This document shows positions 42,244-51,312 of a stretch of DNA of 64,000 bases, piece by piece. The translations under genes were made by a program, and so were the position numbers. How positions within the stretch are numbered: the first letter of the stretch is position 1; each line of letters starts with the position of its first letter. The notes beneath the pieces were generated by a model. It searched no databases. It was not told the DNA's origin and saw only the letters and a list, made by a program, of their open reading frames with translations. Source of the stretch: Streptomyces sp. NBC_00464 (GTDB taxonomy: Bacteria; Actinomycetota; Actinomycetes; Streptomycetales; Streptomycetaceae); assembly GCF_036013915.1 (NCBI RefSeq), contig NZ_CP107899.1, positions 6,538,001 through 6,602,000 on the forward strand, read 5' to 3'.

Positions 42244-43616
42244 GGGCCGCCTTGATCCATGAGCACCAGGTACTGAACCCGGCGACGGAGGAACTCCTCG
42301 CCGCCGTCCCCGCGACCTCGGCTGCCGAGGTGGACGCCGCCGTCACCCGCGCCGCCGCGGCCCAGCAGGTCTGGGCCGCCCTCGCCCCCGCCGACCGGGC
42401 GCGGCTGCTGCGCCGTTTCGCCGTCGCCGTCGACTCCCACATCGAGGAGCTGGCCGGGCTGGAGGTGCGGGAGGCCGGGCACACGGTCGGCAACGCGCGC
42501 TGGGAGGCGGGCAACGTCCGCGATCTGCTCGATTTCTCGGCCGGGGGAGTGGAGCGGCTCAGCGGCCGGCAGATCCCCGTCCCCGGCGGCATCGACCTCA
42601 CCCTGCTCGAACCGCTCGGCGTCGTCGGGGTGATCGCCCCGTGGAACTTCCCCATGCCGATCGCCGCCTGGGGGACGGCCCCCGCCCTCGCAGCGGGCAA
42701 CGCCGTGATCCTCAAACCCGCCGAGACCACCCCTCTGACCGCGCTCCGGCTCGCGGAACTCGCCCTGGACGCGGGCCTTCCCGAGCACCTCTTCCAGGTA
42801 CTGCCGGGCGCGGGCGACGAGGCGGGCAACGCCCTCGTCGAGCACCCCGGAGTCGCCAAGATCGTCTTCACGGGCTCCACGCGCGTCGGCAAACAGATCA
42901 TGGCCAAGTGCGCCGAACACGTGAAGCGGATCACCCTCGAACTCGGCGGCAAGAGCCCCAACATCGTCTTCGCCGACGCCGACATCGAAGCCGCGGCTGC
43001 CGCCGCCCCGCTGTCCTTCCTGGACAACGCGGGCCAGGACTGCTGCGCCCGCACCCGGATCCTCGTCCAGCGCTCCGTGTACGACCGTTTCCTGGAACTC
43101 CTCGCCCCGGCCCTCGCGGCGGTCGTCGTCGGTGACCCGGCCGACGAGAAGACACAGATGGGCCCGCTCATCTCACGTACCCAGCTGGAACGGGTACGGG
43201 GTTACGTCCCCGAGAACGCCGCCGCGCTCCGCGGCAGCGCGCCCGACGGCCCCGGATTCTGGTTCCCGCCGACCGTCCTCACCGGTGTGCCCGCACACGC
43301 GCCCGTCGCCACCGAGGAGGTCTTCGGCCCGGTCGCCGTCGTCCTGCCCTTCGAGGACGAGGCGGACGCCGTCCGGCTCGCCAACGCCACCGATTACGGC
43401 CTCGCGGGCTCCCTCTGGACCCGCGACGTGGGGCGTGCGCTGCGCGTCGCGCAGGCCGTCCGGGCGGGGAACCTCTCCGTCAACTCCCACTCCGCGGTCC
43501 GCTACTGGACACCGTTCGGCGGGTTCAAACAGTCGGGCCTCGGCCGGGAACTGGGCCCGGACGCCCTCACCGCCTTCACCGAAACCAAGAACGTCTTCCT
43601 CAGTACGGAGGCCTGA
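42240..43616 (+). CDS. NAD(P)-dependent aldehyde dehydrogenase
   Basis: A 458-residue aldehyde dehydrogenase: GVIAPWNFPMP, the general-base ITLELGGKSPN, and the nucleophile Cys in NAGQDCCARTRIL; EEVFGPVAVVLPF near the C-terminus. In this operon it should oxidise the gamma-glutamylated aldehyde to an acid. GTG 42240 overlaps the glnA4 stop by 4 bases; a TTG at 42252 is an alternative, and the N-terminus starts shorter than many homologues. Confidence 0.9.
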   Translation: MRAALIHEHQVLNPATEELLAAVPATSAAEVDAAVTRAAAAQQVWAALAPADRARLLRRFAVAVDSHIEELAGLEVREAGHTVGNARWEAGNVRDLLDFSAGGVERLSGRQIPVPGGIDLTLLEPLGVVGVIAPWNFPMPIAAWGTAPALAAGNAVILKPAETTPLTALRLAELALDAGLPEHLFQVLPGAGDEAGNALVEHPGVAKIVFTGSTRVGKQIMAKCAEHVKRITLELGGKSPNIVFADADIEAAAAAAPLSFLDNAGQDCCARTRILVQRSVYDRFLELLAPALAAVVVGDPADEKTQMGPLISRTQLERVRGYVPENAAALRGSAPDGPGFWFPPTVLTGVPAHAPVATEEVFGPVAVVLPFEDEADAVRLANATDYGLAGSLWTRDVGRALRVAQAVRAGNLSVNSHSAVRYWTPFGGFKQSGLGRELGPDALTAFTETKNVFLSTEA

Positions 43617-43622
43617 ACCGGT

Positions 43623-44411
43623 ATGACCACGGACAACGAGAACATCTGCCGCCGCCTCGTCGGCCGCACCGCCGTCATCACCGGCGCCGGCAGCGGCATC
43701 GGTCTGGCCACCGCCCACCGGCTCGCCTCCGAGGGGGCGCACATCGTCTGCGGCGACATCGACGAGACCGCGGGCAAGGCGGCCGCCGAAGCGGTCGGCG
43801 GCACCTTCGTACAGGTCGATGTCACCGATCCCGAGCAGGTCGAGGCGCTGTTCAAGGCGGCGTACGACACCTACGGCTCCGTCGACATCGCCTTCAACAA
43901 CGCCGGGATCTCGCCGCCCGACGACGACTCCATCCTCACCACGGGGCTGGAGGCCTGGAAACGTGTCCAGGACGTCAACCTCACCTCCGTCTACCTCTGC
44001 TGCAAGGCCGCTCTGCCCTACATGCGGCGCCAGGGCCGGGGCTCGATCATCAACACCGCCTCGTTCGTCGCCAGGATGGGGGCGGCGACCTCGCAGATCT
44101 CGTACACCGCCTCCAAGGGCGGCGTACTGGCCATGTCGCGCGAACTGGGCATCCAGTTCGCCCGCGAGGGCATCCGGGTCAACGCCCTGTGCCCGGGACC
44201 GGTCAACACTCCGCTGCTCCAGGAGCTGTTCGCCAAGGACCCGGAGCGCGCGGCCCGCCGGCTCGTGCACATCCCGCTCGGCCGGTTCGCCGAGGCGACC
44301 GAGATCGCGGCAGCCGTCGCGTTCCTGGCGAGCGACGACTCCTCGTTCGTCAACGCCACCGACTTCCTCGTCGACGGCGGGATCTCCGGCGCGTACGTCA
44401 CACCCCTGTAA
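43623..44411 (+). CDS. Short-chain dehydrogenase/reductase (3-oxoacyl-ACP-reductase-like)
   Basis: A 262-residue classical SDR. Cofactor motif ITGAGSGIGLATAHRLASEG, followed by CGDIDE, which suggests NAD(H) preference; NNAGISPP; catalytic Ser and SYTASKGG (Tyr, Lys); C-terminal DGGISGAYV. It begins 6 bases after the aldehyde dehydrogenase. If the operon handles ethanolamine, it would oxidise the gamma-glutamyl alcohol to the aldehyde used by its neighbour. Confidence 0.9.
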   Translation: MTTDNENICRRLVGRTAVITGAGSGIGLATAHRLASEGAHIVCGDIDETAGKAAAEAVGGTFVQVDVTDPEQVEALFKAAYDTYGSVDIAFNNAGISPPDDDSILTTGLEAWKRVQDVNLTSVYLCCKAALPYMRRQGRGSIINTASFVARMGAATSQISYTASKGGVLAMSRELGIQFAREGIRVNALCPGPVNTPLLQELFAKDPERAARRLVHIPLGRFAEATEIAAAVAFLASDDSSFVNATDFLVDGGISGAYVTPL

Positions 44412-44455
44412 GGCCCTGAGGGCCGGCCGCAGGCCGCGGAACCTAGAGTGGGGCG

Positions 44456-45379
44456 ATGAGCAACGCGACACCGCCCGGCTGGTACCCGGACACGGCCGCA
44501 CCCGGCAACGAGCGGTGGTGGGACGGCGCGTCATGGACCGCCCACACCCGCGCCTTCGCCACAGTGCCCTCCCCGGTCGTGCCCGGCCGGGGAGGAGGCG
44601 GTGGCAGCGCCAGGACCATCGCGCTCGTGGCGGCCGGCGTGGTGGTCGTGGGTGTGGCCGTGACAGGCGCGGTGCTGTTCGGCAGGGACGACGACGCCGC
44701 ACCCACCGCGGCCCCGTCGGGCAGTTCCGCGCCGAAGGTCGCCGACACCGCCACCGACGCGTCACCCGACGACGAGAGCCCGTCGTCGGACGGCTCTGCG
44801 GCCGACGAGGATCCCACGGTGCTCGTCGACCAGCTCAACGGCATCACCCTGCCGATCCCCGACGGCTGGGAGCGGCCCGAAAGAACCGTCGGGGAACTGC
44901 TCACGATGCGCACCACCGACTCCTACGACTGCCCCGGCGCATTCTCCTCGTTCTGCTACCGCGGCACGGTGACCACCCGTACCCCCGGCGGCACCGACGC
45001 CACGACGCCCGAGGCGCTCGCCGAGGCGGACATCGGCGCCGCAGCGGACCGGGCCTACGAGGAGGACATCGTTGGCGCGCGGATCCACGGCGGCATCGTC
45101 TCCCACCGGCAGATCGCCGCCGGCCCGGTCAGCGTGGCCGGGCGCACCGGATATCAGGTGCGCTGGCGGGTCGTCACCGCGAAGGGGCCGGGCGGTTATG
45201 TGCAGTCGCTCGTCTTCCCCTCGGCCGTGGGCAGCGAGTCACCCGTCGTCGTCCGCTACGCCTTCGACGCGGGCCCCGACGGGCCGCCGCTCGCCCTCAT
45301 GGACACCCTCACCCGAGGCATCCGGCCGATCGGCGACAGCGAGACGAGCGGGGGCGTCGGCAGCTCCGTCGCCCCCTGA
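44456..45379 (+). CDS. DUF2510-domain single-pass membrane protein
   Basis: A 307-residue protein: DUF2510 domain at 1-35 (PPGWYPDTAAPGNERWWDG), a hydrophobic helix near 55-80 (TIALVAAGVVVVGVAVTGAV), an Asp/Ser-rich linker to 122 and an extracytoplasmic domain of about 180 residues with a Cys pair in SYDCPGAFSSFCYRG. Function unknown. TAGAGT (44444-44449) ends 7 bases before the ATG, so the message is likely leaderless. Confidence 0.82.
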   Translation: MSNATPPGWYPDTAAPGNERWWDGASWTAHTRAFATVPSPVVPGRGGGGGSARTIALVAAGVVVVGVAVTGAVLFGRDDDAAPTAAPSGSSAPKVADTATDASPDDESPSSDGSAADEDPTVLVDQLNGITLPIPDGWERPERTVGELLTMRTTDSYDCPGAFSSFCYRGTVTTRTPGGTDATTPEALAEADIGAAADRAYEEDIVGARIHGGIVSHRQIAAGPVSVAGRTGYQVRWRVVTAKGPGGYVQSLVFPSAVGSESPVVVRYAFDAGPDGPPLALMDTLTRGIRPIGDSETSGGVGSSVAP

Positions 45380-45391
45380 GCGGCTGTCGGC

Positions 45392-46594
45392 TCAGAGGAA
45401 GGTGCGGCCTTCGCCCCGGTACGTCGGCACGGTCGCCGTCACCCGGTCGCCCTCGATCAGCTGAAGCTCGTCGAACCGCTCGCACAGCTCCCCGGCCTTC
45501 GCGTGCCGGAACCACACCTTGTCGCCGATCAGCAGATCGTCGGCGGGGGCGCCGAGCAGCGGAGTCTGCACCTCGCCGGGCCCCTCCTGCGGGTCGTAGC
45601 GCAGTCCCTCCGGCAGATACGGGACCGGCAGCCGGTCCGCACCGGCCGCCCCGGAAGCCGGGTAACCGCCGCCGAGCACGGTCACCACGCCCACCCCGGG
45701 CCTGCGCACCACGGGCTGGGCGAACAGGGCCGCCGGACGCGCCGTGAACGAGGTGTAGTTGTCGAAGAGGCGCGGCACGTAGAGCCCGGAACCGGCCGCG
45801 ATCTCGGTGACGGCCGGCTCCGCAGCGGTGTGCTGCACGCTGCCGGTGCCGCCGCCGTTCACGAATTCCAGATCCGGTGCCACGGCCCGTACCGCCCGCA
45901 CCACCTCGGCCCGGCGGGCCGCCAGCTCCCGTCGGCCGGTGGCCTGCATCAGCCGGATCGCCCGGGAGCGCAGCGGCCGCCCGGCGAGCGAGTCGCCCAC
46001 CCCGGCGATGTGCCCCTCGTACGCCATCAGCCCCACCAGCCGGAAACCGGGCCTGCGGGCGACGGACCTGGCCAGCTCGGCCAGTTGGGCGGGGGAGCGC
46101 AGCGGCGAACGCAGGGCCCCGATCCTGACCCGGCCGCCGAGCATGCGCAGCGAGGTGTCCAGCTCCAGACAGACCCGGATCTCCTCCGTGCCTCCGGCCC
46201 GTGCCGCGTCGATGAGCTCCAGCTGGGCGTGGTCGTCCACCATCACGGTCATGGCGGCGGCCAGCTTCGGGTCCGCGGCCAGCTCCGCGAAGGCCGAGCG
46301 GTCGGCCGACGGATAGGCGAGCAGGACGTCCTCGAAACCGGCCCGCGCCAGCCACAGCGACTCCGCGAGCGTGAAGGACATGATCCCCGCGAATCCGGGA
46401 CGGGCCAGCACCCGTTCCAGCAGGGCACGGCAGCGCACCGATTTGCTCGCCACACGGATGGGCTTCCCGGCCGCACGCCGGACGAGGTCGTCGGCGTTGG
46501 CGTCGAACGCCTCCAGATCGACGACGGCGATCGGGGCGTCGAGATGTGCGGTGGCCCGGTTGTAGCGGGTCCGGTCAGCGGTGCGGGCAGTCAT
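45392..46594 (-). CDS. Alanine-racemase-fold PLP enzyme (D-threonine aldolase / amino acid deaminase type)
   Basis: A 400-residue fold-type III PLP enzyme. The PLP-binding Lys is in IRVASKSVRC near residue 50, followed by GIMSFTLAESLWLARAGFED. The central LVGLMAYEGHIAGVGD and GGGTGSVQHTAAEPAVTEI, then GDKVWFRHAKAGELCERFDE at the C-terminus, match the D-threonine aldolase-like group. The exact reaction (D-amino acid lyase, dehydratase or racemase) cannot be read. It is convergent with the DUF2510 gene, 12 bases apart. Confidence 0.82.
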   Translation of the reverse strand: MTARTADRTRYNRATAHLDAPIAVVDLEAFDANADDLVRRAAGKPIRVASKSVRCRALLERVLARPGFAGIMSFTLAESLWLARAGFEDVLLAYPSADRSAFAELAADPKLAAAMTVMVDDHAQLELIDAARAGGTEEIRVCLELDTSLRMLGGRVRIGALRSPLRSPAQLAELARSVARRPGFRLVGLMAYEGHIAGVGDSLAGRPLRSRAIRLMQATGRRELAARRAEVVRAVRAVAPDLEFVNGGGTGSVQHTAAEPAVTEIAAGSGLYVPRLFDNYTSFTARPAALFAQPVVRRPGVGVVTVLGGGYPASGAAGADRLPVPYLPEGLRYDPQEGPGEVQTPLLGAPADDLLIGDKVWFRHAKAGELCERFDELQLIEGDRVTATVPTYRGEGRTFL

Positions 46595-46787
46595 GGCCGC
46601 AGCTTGCCAGACAGCTGTACCGCTGGGTAGGGGGACGATCTGCGCAGATCGGCCCCAGGGTCTGTCCGGCGAGGTGGCCCGCTCCCACCAGGGCCTCCCC
46701 AACCCGTAGAGTGACGGGCACGCGGCGAGCAACGGGCCTGCCTGTGCAGCCGATCCGCGTGCGGTACGGAACGGACCAGGGGGGCGG

Positions 46788-48266
46788 ATGAGTACCGAGG
46801 CGCAGCGCGCTCCCGTCCCGCCACGCCCGAGCACCGCGCCGCAGCTCCCGGCGGCGCCCGCCGACCGGCCCGTGAACGCCACTCCGCCGCCCCGCCCCGA
46901 AACCCCGCCACCGGCCATGGCCCCGGCCCCGGACGGCCGGGACAGTGAGCCCACGGAAACCGGCGCGGTCGGCCCTGCACCGGACAGGACCGGAACCGGT
47001 CCGGTGGGGACGCGGGACACACCGGGCGGCGTCGTCCGGGCCCCGGACACCGGGGCGAGGGGCCTGCGGTTCTCGGATCTGCCCAAGGCACAGGCCTCGA
47101 CGCAGGCGCCGGAATCGACCCCGATCCCGGCCCCGACCCCGGCCCCGACCTCGACCCCGATCCCGACCCCGGCTCCCATTCCGCCGCGGCCCCCGTCCGC
47201 ACCCCGTACGCCCGCCCCGATCCCGTCCGCGCCGCCCCCCGTGGAGACCACCGCCCGTCTGCGCCCCGTACCCCCGGCCCTGCCGGCCGAGGCGCCCGCG
47301 TCCCAGGGATCCCCGGCGGCGCCCACCGCCCCGGTCTTCCCGGCGAGGCAGCCCGCCGCGACCCGGCGGCGGCCCGTGGGCGCCGTGGAACTCGGCGGGC
47401 CGCCGACGCGGTCCGGGGCAGCCGCCCCGTACGCCTACCGGCCCCCGCACGCCCACCCCCCGGCCGAGACGCCGGCCGAGACCACCACCCGGCTCCGGCC
47501 CGTGCGGACCCGGCACCCCTTCCGGGCCGCCGCGGCCGCGGTCTGTGCCGTGCTCGGGCTCGGACTGATCGGCGGTGCCGCCACCGGCAGCTGGCTGATC
47601 AGCGACTCCTCGGCCGATCCCGCGGCCCGCAGCCCCTACACCGTGGGCCGGGGCGCCTGGCACAGCGTCCCCGTCGACACCTTCTTCCCGCGCACGCTCA
47701 AGGGCGACGGCGCCGGGCCCGGCGGCGCCGACCGGGTCTGGACCAGAATCGCCGTGGCCCCGGACAGCGGCTGCACGGGCGCGCTCGACCCGCTGCTGCT
47801 CAAGACGCTGCGCCCGGTCGGCTGCACCCGTCTGCTCCGTGCCACCTACACCGACGCGACGAGCAGCAGCGTCACCACGGTCGGGCTGGTCTTCACCGAG
47901 GCCGACACCGAGGCCATGCGGGCATTGAGCAACCGCTTCGGCACCGAGCACCTCGACGCGCGCACGGACCTGATGCCTCGTACGTACGCGGTGAAGAACA
48001 GCCCCGCCGCCGGATTCGGCGACCGGCAACGGGCCAGCTGGACCGTGCACGTGCTGACCGACGTGCCCGTCGTGGTGTTCGCCGTCTCCGGATTCGCCGA
48101 CGGACGCAAGGTCACCGACCCGCAGCCGGCCGAGAAGGCCATGGCGGCCAACGCGACGACCGCCGCCGCGCAGGCCGGACTCGGACACGAGGCCAAGGGC
48201 GTGGCCGACCGGGTCGAGCGCGGACTGCGCAGAACCGTCGCCGACCTCACGGAGAAGCCCGAATGA
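46788..48266 (+). CDS. Proline-rich single-pass membrane protein paired with a mycosin
   Basis: A 492-residue protein: residues 1-240 are Pro/Ala/Thr-rich and disordered with PTPAPTSTPIPTPAP-like runs; one hydrophobic helix (AAAAVCAVLGLGLIGGAATG, about 247-270); then a folded external domain of about 220 residues with two Cys (SGCTGALDP and VGCTRLL) and GLVFTEADTEAMRALSNRFG. I do not recognise the family. It overlaps the mycosin-like protease gene by 4 bases, so the two are made together. Confidence 0.8.
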   Translation: MSTEAQRAPVPPRPSTAPQLPAAPADRPVNATPPPRPETPPPAMAPAPDGRDSEPTETGAVGPAPDRTGTGPVGTRDTPGGVVRAPDTGARGLRFSDLPKAQASTQAPESTPIPAPTPAPTSTPIPTPAPIPPRPPSAPRTPAPIPSAPPPVETTARLRPVPPALPAEAPASQGSPAAPTAPVFPARQPAATRRRPVGAVELGGPPTRSGAAAPYAYRPPHAHPPAETPAETTTRLRPVRTRHPFRAAAAAVCAVLGLGLIGGAATGSWLISDSSADPAARSPYTVGRGAWHSVPVDTFFPRTLKGDGAGPGGADRVWTRIAVAPDSGCTGALDPLLLKTLRPVGCTRLLRATYTDATSSSVTTVGLVFTEADTEAMRALSNRFGTEHLDARTDLMPRTYAVKNSPAAGFGDRQRASWTVHVLTDVPVVVFAVSGFADGRKVTDPQPAEKAMAANATTAAAQAGLGHEAKGVADRVERGLRRTVADLTEKPE

Positions 48267-49453
48267 GCCGCCGCCCCCGCAGACTCCTCGGCGCGGTCTG
48301 CGCCGCCACCGCGTTCGCGCTGCTGCCCGCGGTCCCGGCGGACGCGGACACCATCCGGGCCGAGCAGTGGGGCCTGGACGCCCTCCACACCGACCGGGCC
48401 TGGCAGACCACGCGCGGCAAGGGCATCACCGTCGCCGTGGTCGACACCGGGGTCGACGGCACCGTCCCCGACCTGGTGGGCCAGGTACTGCCCGGCAAGG
48501 ACCTGATCGGCTTCGGCGCCGGACGCGGCGACCGGTCCTGGGCCAGGCACGGCACCGCGATGGCCGGGATCATCGCCGGCCGGGGCCACGGCACCGGGCG
48601 CGAGGAGGGAGTCATCGGTATCGCACCCGAGGCGAAGATCCTTCCTGTCCGGGTCATCCTCGAAGCGAGCGACCCTGCCCGGGCCAAGGCCCGCAAGTCC
48701 CGGGGCACGGCCCTCGCCGACGGCATCCGCTGGGCCGCCGACCACGGTGCCGACGTCATCAATCTCTCCCTCGGCGACGACAGCGAGTCGGCGCACCCCG
48801 AACCCGACGAGGACGCCGCCGTCCAGTACGCGCTGAAGAAGGGTGCCGTCGTCGTCGCCTCGTCCGGCAACGGGGGCGAGAAGGGCGACCACATCTCGTA
48901 CCCCGCCGCCTACCCGGGCGTGATCGCCGTCGCCGCGGTCGACCGGTACGGCACCCACGCCTCGTTCTCCACCCGCCGCTGGTACGCCACCGTGAGCGCA
49001 CCCGGCGACCAGATCGTCGTCCCCGCGCCGGACCGCAAGTACTACGTGGAGTGGGGCACCTCCGCGGCCGCGGCGTTCGTCTCCGGCGCCGTCGCGCTGG
49101 TGCGTGCCGCCCATCCCGGTCTCTCGCCGGCCCAGATCAGGAAGCTCCTCACCGACACCGCCCGCAGCTCCCCGCCGGCCGGCCGCGACGACGCGCGGGG
49201 CTACGGCATCGTCGACCCGGCCGCCGCCATCAAGGCGGGCGGTGCGCTGCGTCCTGAGGGCCTGCGCACCGACTCCTCCGCGACCGGCTACCGCAAGCAG
49301 TACTTCGGTACCGGGCCCACACCGGAGCGCGAGGACGACGGCCCCGCCGGCTGGCTGGCCCCGGCGGCGGGTGGCCTGGGCGCCGTCCTGCTGGCCCTTG
49401 CGGTCGTCCTGTGGCGCGGCCGGGGCGCCCGCCCGCCCGCCTTCCGCCGCTGA
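48263..49453 (+). CDS. Mycosin-like membrane-anchored subtilisin (MycP type)
   Basis: A 396-residue S8 serine protease. Signal peptide (ALLPAVPADA), catalytic Asp in VAVVDTGVDG, His in RHGTAMAGIIAG, oxyanion Asn in VVASSGNGGE, Ser in WGTSAAAAFVSGAVALV, then a C-terminal helix (GWLAPAAGGLGAVLLALAVV) and a basic tail, as in the mycosins of type VII secretion. No ecc or esx genes lie in this window, so a link to type VII secretion is only by family. Its direct partner is the proline-rich protein upstream. Confidence 0.92.
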   Translation: MSRRPRRLLGAVCAATAFALLPAVPADADTIRAEQWGLDALHTDRAWQTTRGKGITVAVVDTGVDGTVPDLVGQVLPGKDLIGFGAGRGDRSWARHGTAMAGIIAGRGHGTGREEGVIGIAPEAKILPVRVILEASDPARAKARKSRGTALADGIRWAADHGADVINLSLGDDSESAHPEPDEDAAVQYALKKGAVVVASSGNGGEKGDHISYPAAYPGVIAVAAVDRYGTHASFSTRRWYATVSAPGDQIVVPAPDRKYYVEWGTSAAAAFVSGAVALVRAAHPGLSPAQIRKLLTDTARSSPPAGRDDARGYGIVDPAAAIKAGGALRPEGLRTDSSATGYRKQYFGTGPTPEREDDGPAGWLAPAAGGLGAVLLALAVVLWRGRGARPPAFRR

Positions 49454-49463
49454 GCCGGCTGCC

Positions 49464-50390
49464 TCACCCCGCGGCCCCGGCCCGCACCACCCCCACGGCC
49501 GCCTTCGCCACCGACTCGACGAGCGCGATGCCCGTCTCCTTGGTCCGCTGACCGCCGGACAGCACGGCCACCAGGTAGGTGTGCCCGCCCGCCGTCACCT
49601 GCCCGATGCTGTTGATGTTCCACAGCCCGGTCGCGGTACGCGGCATCCAGCCGTTCTTGAGCGCCCAGTCGCCGCCCGCCGCCGACACCCCCCACTGCTG
49701 GTCCGCCTCGACCTGCGTCATCAGCCCCCGCAGATACGTCCGGGACTCCTCGCTGAGTGCGGTGTCCGCATCCGTCCCGAACACCGCCCCCAGCAGCGTC
49801 AGCTGATCGGCCGCGGTGGTCCGGGTCAGCCCCCACGCCTTCGCGGCCGTCGTCGCGGTGAGACCGAACCGTTCGTTGGCGGCGTCGAGACCGGCCGCCC
49901 CGCCCACCGCCGCCAGCAGCGCGGTGGCGGAGTCGTTGTCGCTCCGCTCGATCATCGCGACCGCGTGAGCCTGCTCGACGGCCGTCAGGTCACGCCTCTC
50001 GTCCTGGGCCCGGAGCAGCAGCGCCGCGAGGATGTCGACCTTGACGATGCTCGCGGTGTCGTACGTCGCGTCCGCGCCCCCGTACACCGCTCGCGTACCG
50101 CTGCCGCTGTCCAGCACGGCCACCGAGACGGCCGCCGTGTCCGAACCCGACAGCAGCGGTTCGACGGCCGCAGCCAGTTCCGTATCCAGTTCCACCACCG
50201 GCTCCTCGCTCGTCGCCGCGACCGGAGCGGTCGCGGCCGGTGAGACGGACGATACGGATGCCGCGGCGGCGGGCGCGTGATCCGGAGACCTGCCGGTCAG
50301 GTACGCACCCCCGGCGGCCGAACCGGCCAGCACGACCGTGGCCGCCACGGTCGCGGACAGGGCGGATCTGCGGATTCTGTGTCGGGGCAT
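49464..50390 (-). CDS. Exported class A beta-lactamase-like serine hydrolase
   Basis: A 308-residue protein with signal peptide (ALSATVATVVLAGS-like) and a Ser/Ala/Thr-rich linker, then a class A beta-lactamase fold: SIVK (Ser-x-x-Lys) in DTASIVKVDILAALL and SDN in IERSDNDSAT. The third motif reads KNG (WALKNGWMP) instead of KTG, and no Glu166-type ExxLN is evident, so hydrolysis of beta-lactams is doubtful; a D-Ala-D-Ala-related or structural role is possible. It is convergent with the mycosin gene. Confidence 0.82.
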   Translation of the reverse strand: MPRHRIRRSALSATVAATVVLAGSAAGGAYLTGRSPDHAPAAAASVSSVSPAATAPVAATSEEPVVELDTELAAAVEPLLSGSDTAAVSVAVLDSGSGTRAVYGGADATYDTASIVKVDILAALLLRAQDERRDLTAVEQAHAVAMIERSDNDSATALLAAVGGAAGLDAANERFGLTATTAAKAWGLTRTTAADQLTLLGAVFGTDADTALSEESRTYLRGLMTQVEADQQWGVSAAGGDWALKNGWMPRTATGLWNINSIGQVTAGGHTYLVAVLSGGQRTKETGIALVESVAKAAVGVVRAGAAG

Positions 50391-50476
50391 GACCCGGACG
50401 CTAGGAACCGCAGCTGAGAGGAGGCTGAGCCCGACCTGTCGGCGGGATGAGAAAGCCCAGGCACTACGCTCGTCCT

Positions 50477-51205
50477 GTGGCGCAGAAGAACATTCCGGAC
50501 CCCGGATACTCCGACGACGACGGCACGGCCGACCCCGCCCTGACCGCGGCACTCGCCGCCTGGGCCGAGGACCGCAAGGCCGTCGGCCCGGTACTCGAAG
50601 CCCTCAAGGGGGCTCGTCTCCTCGTTCCCGTGGTGGCGGTCCTCGGTGAGGTGGAGGAGGACGAGAAGGGGCTGCGCCGGGAGAAGACCAGCGACATGGC
50701 GGTCCCCACCCTCCAGGCCGGCGACCGCCGCGCCCTGCCCGCCTTCACCTCCACCGCTTCGCTGGCCCGCTGGGACCCGCAGGCCCGCCCCGTCGCCGTA
50801 CCCCTGCACCAGGCCCTCCAGGCGGCCGTGCACGAGAAGGCCGACACGGTGGTGCTCGACCTCGCCGGGCCGGTGGCCTTCGAGCTGACCGGTTCCGCCC
50901 TGCTCGCCCTCGCCGAGGGCCGTACCAGCGCCGACCCGCTGGACGACCCGGCTGTCACGGCGGCGGTACGTGACGCCGTCGCCGCCGAGCCCGCGGTGCT
51001 CCGCGCCCACCTCGGGCCGGGCCGCGCCGACGGCACCCTCGCCCTGGTGCTGGCGGACGGCACCGACCCCGCCGAGGCGGCCGGCCGGGTTGCGCAGGCG
51101 CTGGCGGCGAACGAGGTGCTCCGTGCCCGGCTGGTCCGGGGCCTGGACCTCGCGCTGCTTCCGGCCGACGCGCACACGCCCGGTGAGGCCCTGTTCACGC
51201 GCTGA
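50477..51205 (+). CDS. SseB-family protein
   Basis: A 242-residue cytoplasmic SseB N-terminal-domain protein. Typical segments: DPALTAALAAWAEDRKAVGP, LLVPVVAVLGEVEEDE, TLQAGDRRALPAFTSTASLA, and HEKADTVVLDLAGPVAFEL. Function unknown; related proteins occur across actinobacteria next to translation genes. GTG 50477 is chosen because TACGCT (50465-50470) lies 7 bases before it, suggesting a leaderless message; an upstream ATG at 50447 is less likely. Confidence 0.82.
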   Translation: MAQKNIPDPGYSDDDGTADPALTAALAAWAEDRKAVGPVLEALKGARLLVPVVAVLGEVEEDEKGLRREKTSDMAVPTLQAGDRRALPAFTSTASLARWDPQARPVAVPLHQALQAAVHEKADTVVLDLAGPVAFELTGSALLALAEGRTSADPLDDPAVTAAVRDAVAAEPAVLRAHLGPGRADGTLALVLADGTDPAEAAGRVAQALAANEVLRARLVRGLDLALLPADAHTPGEALFTR

Positions 51206-51312
51206 TCACCCGACCGGCCCAACGCGCACAAAGCGACTGAGGGACGGAGAATTGCGAAGAAATCGGACGAGAAGTCAGTTGATCTGATCTTCGATCTTCG
51301 CGAGGTGGTTGT

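Noticed and set aside
46788..47500. Proline-rich tandem region as a possible CRISPR or minisatellite
   Set aside because: The repeats are short codon-level Pro/Thr/Ala runs without regular units or spacers.
48263..49453. Type VII secretion locus
   Set aside because: Only a mycosin-like protease is present; no EccB/C/D, EsxA/B or WXG100 genes were found on either strand.
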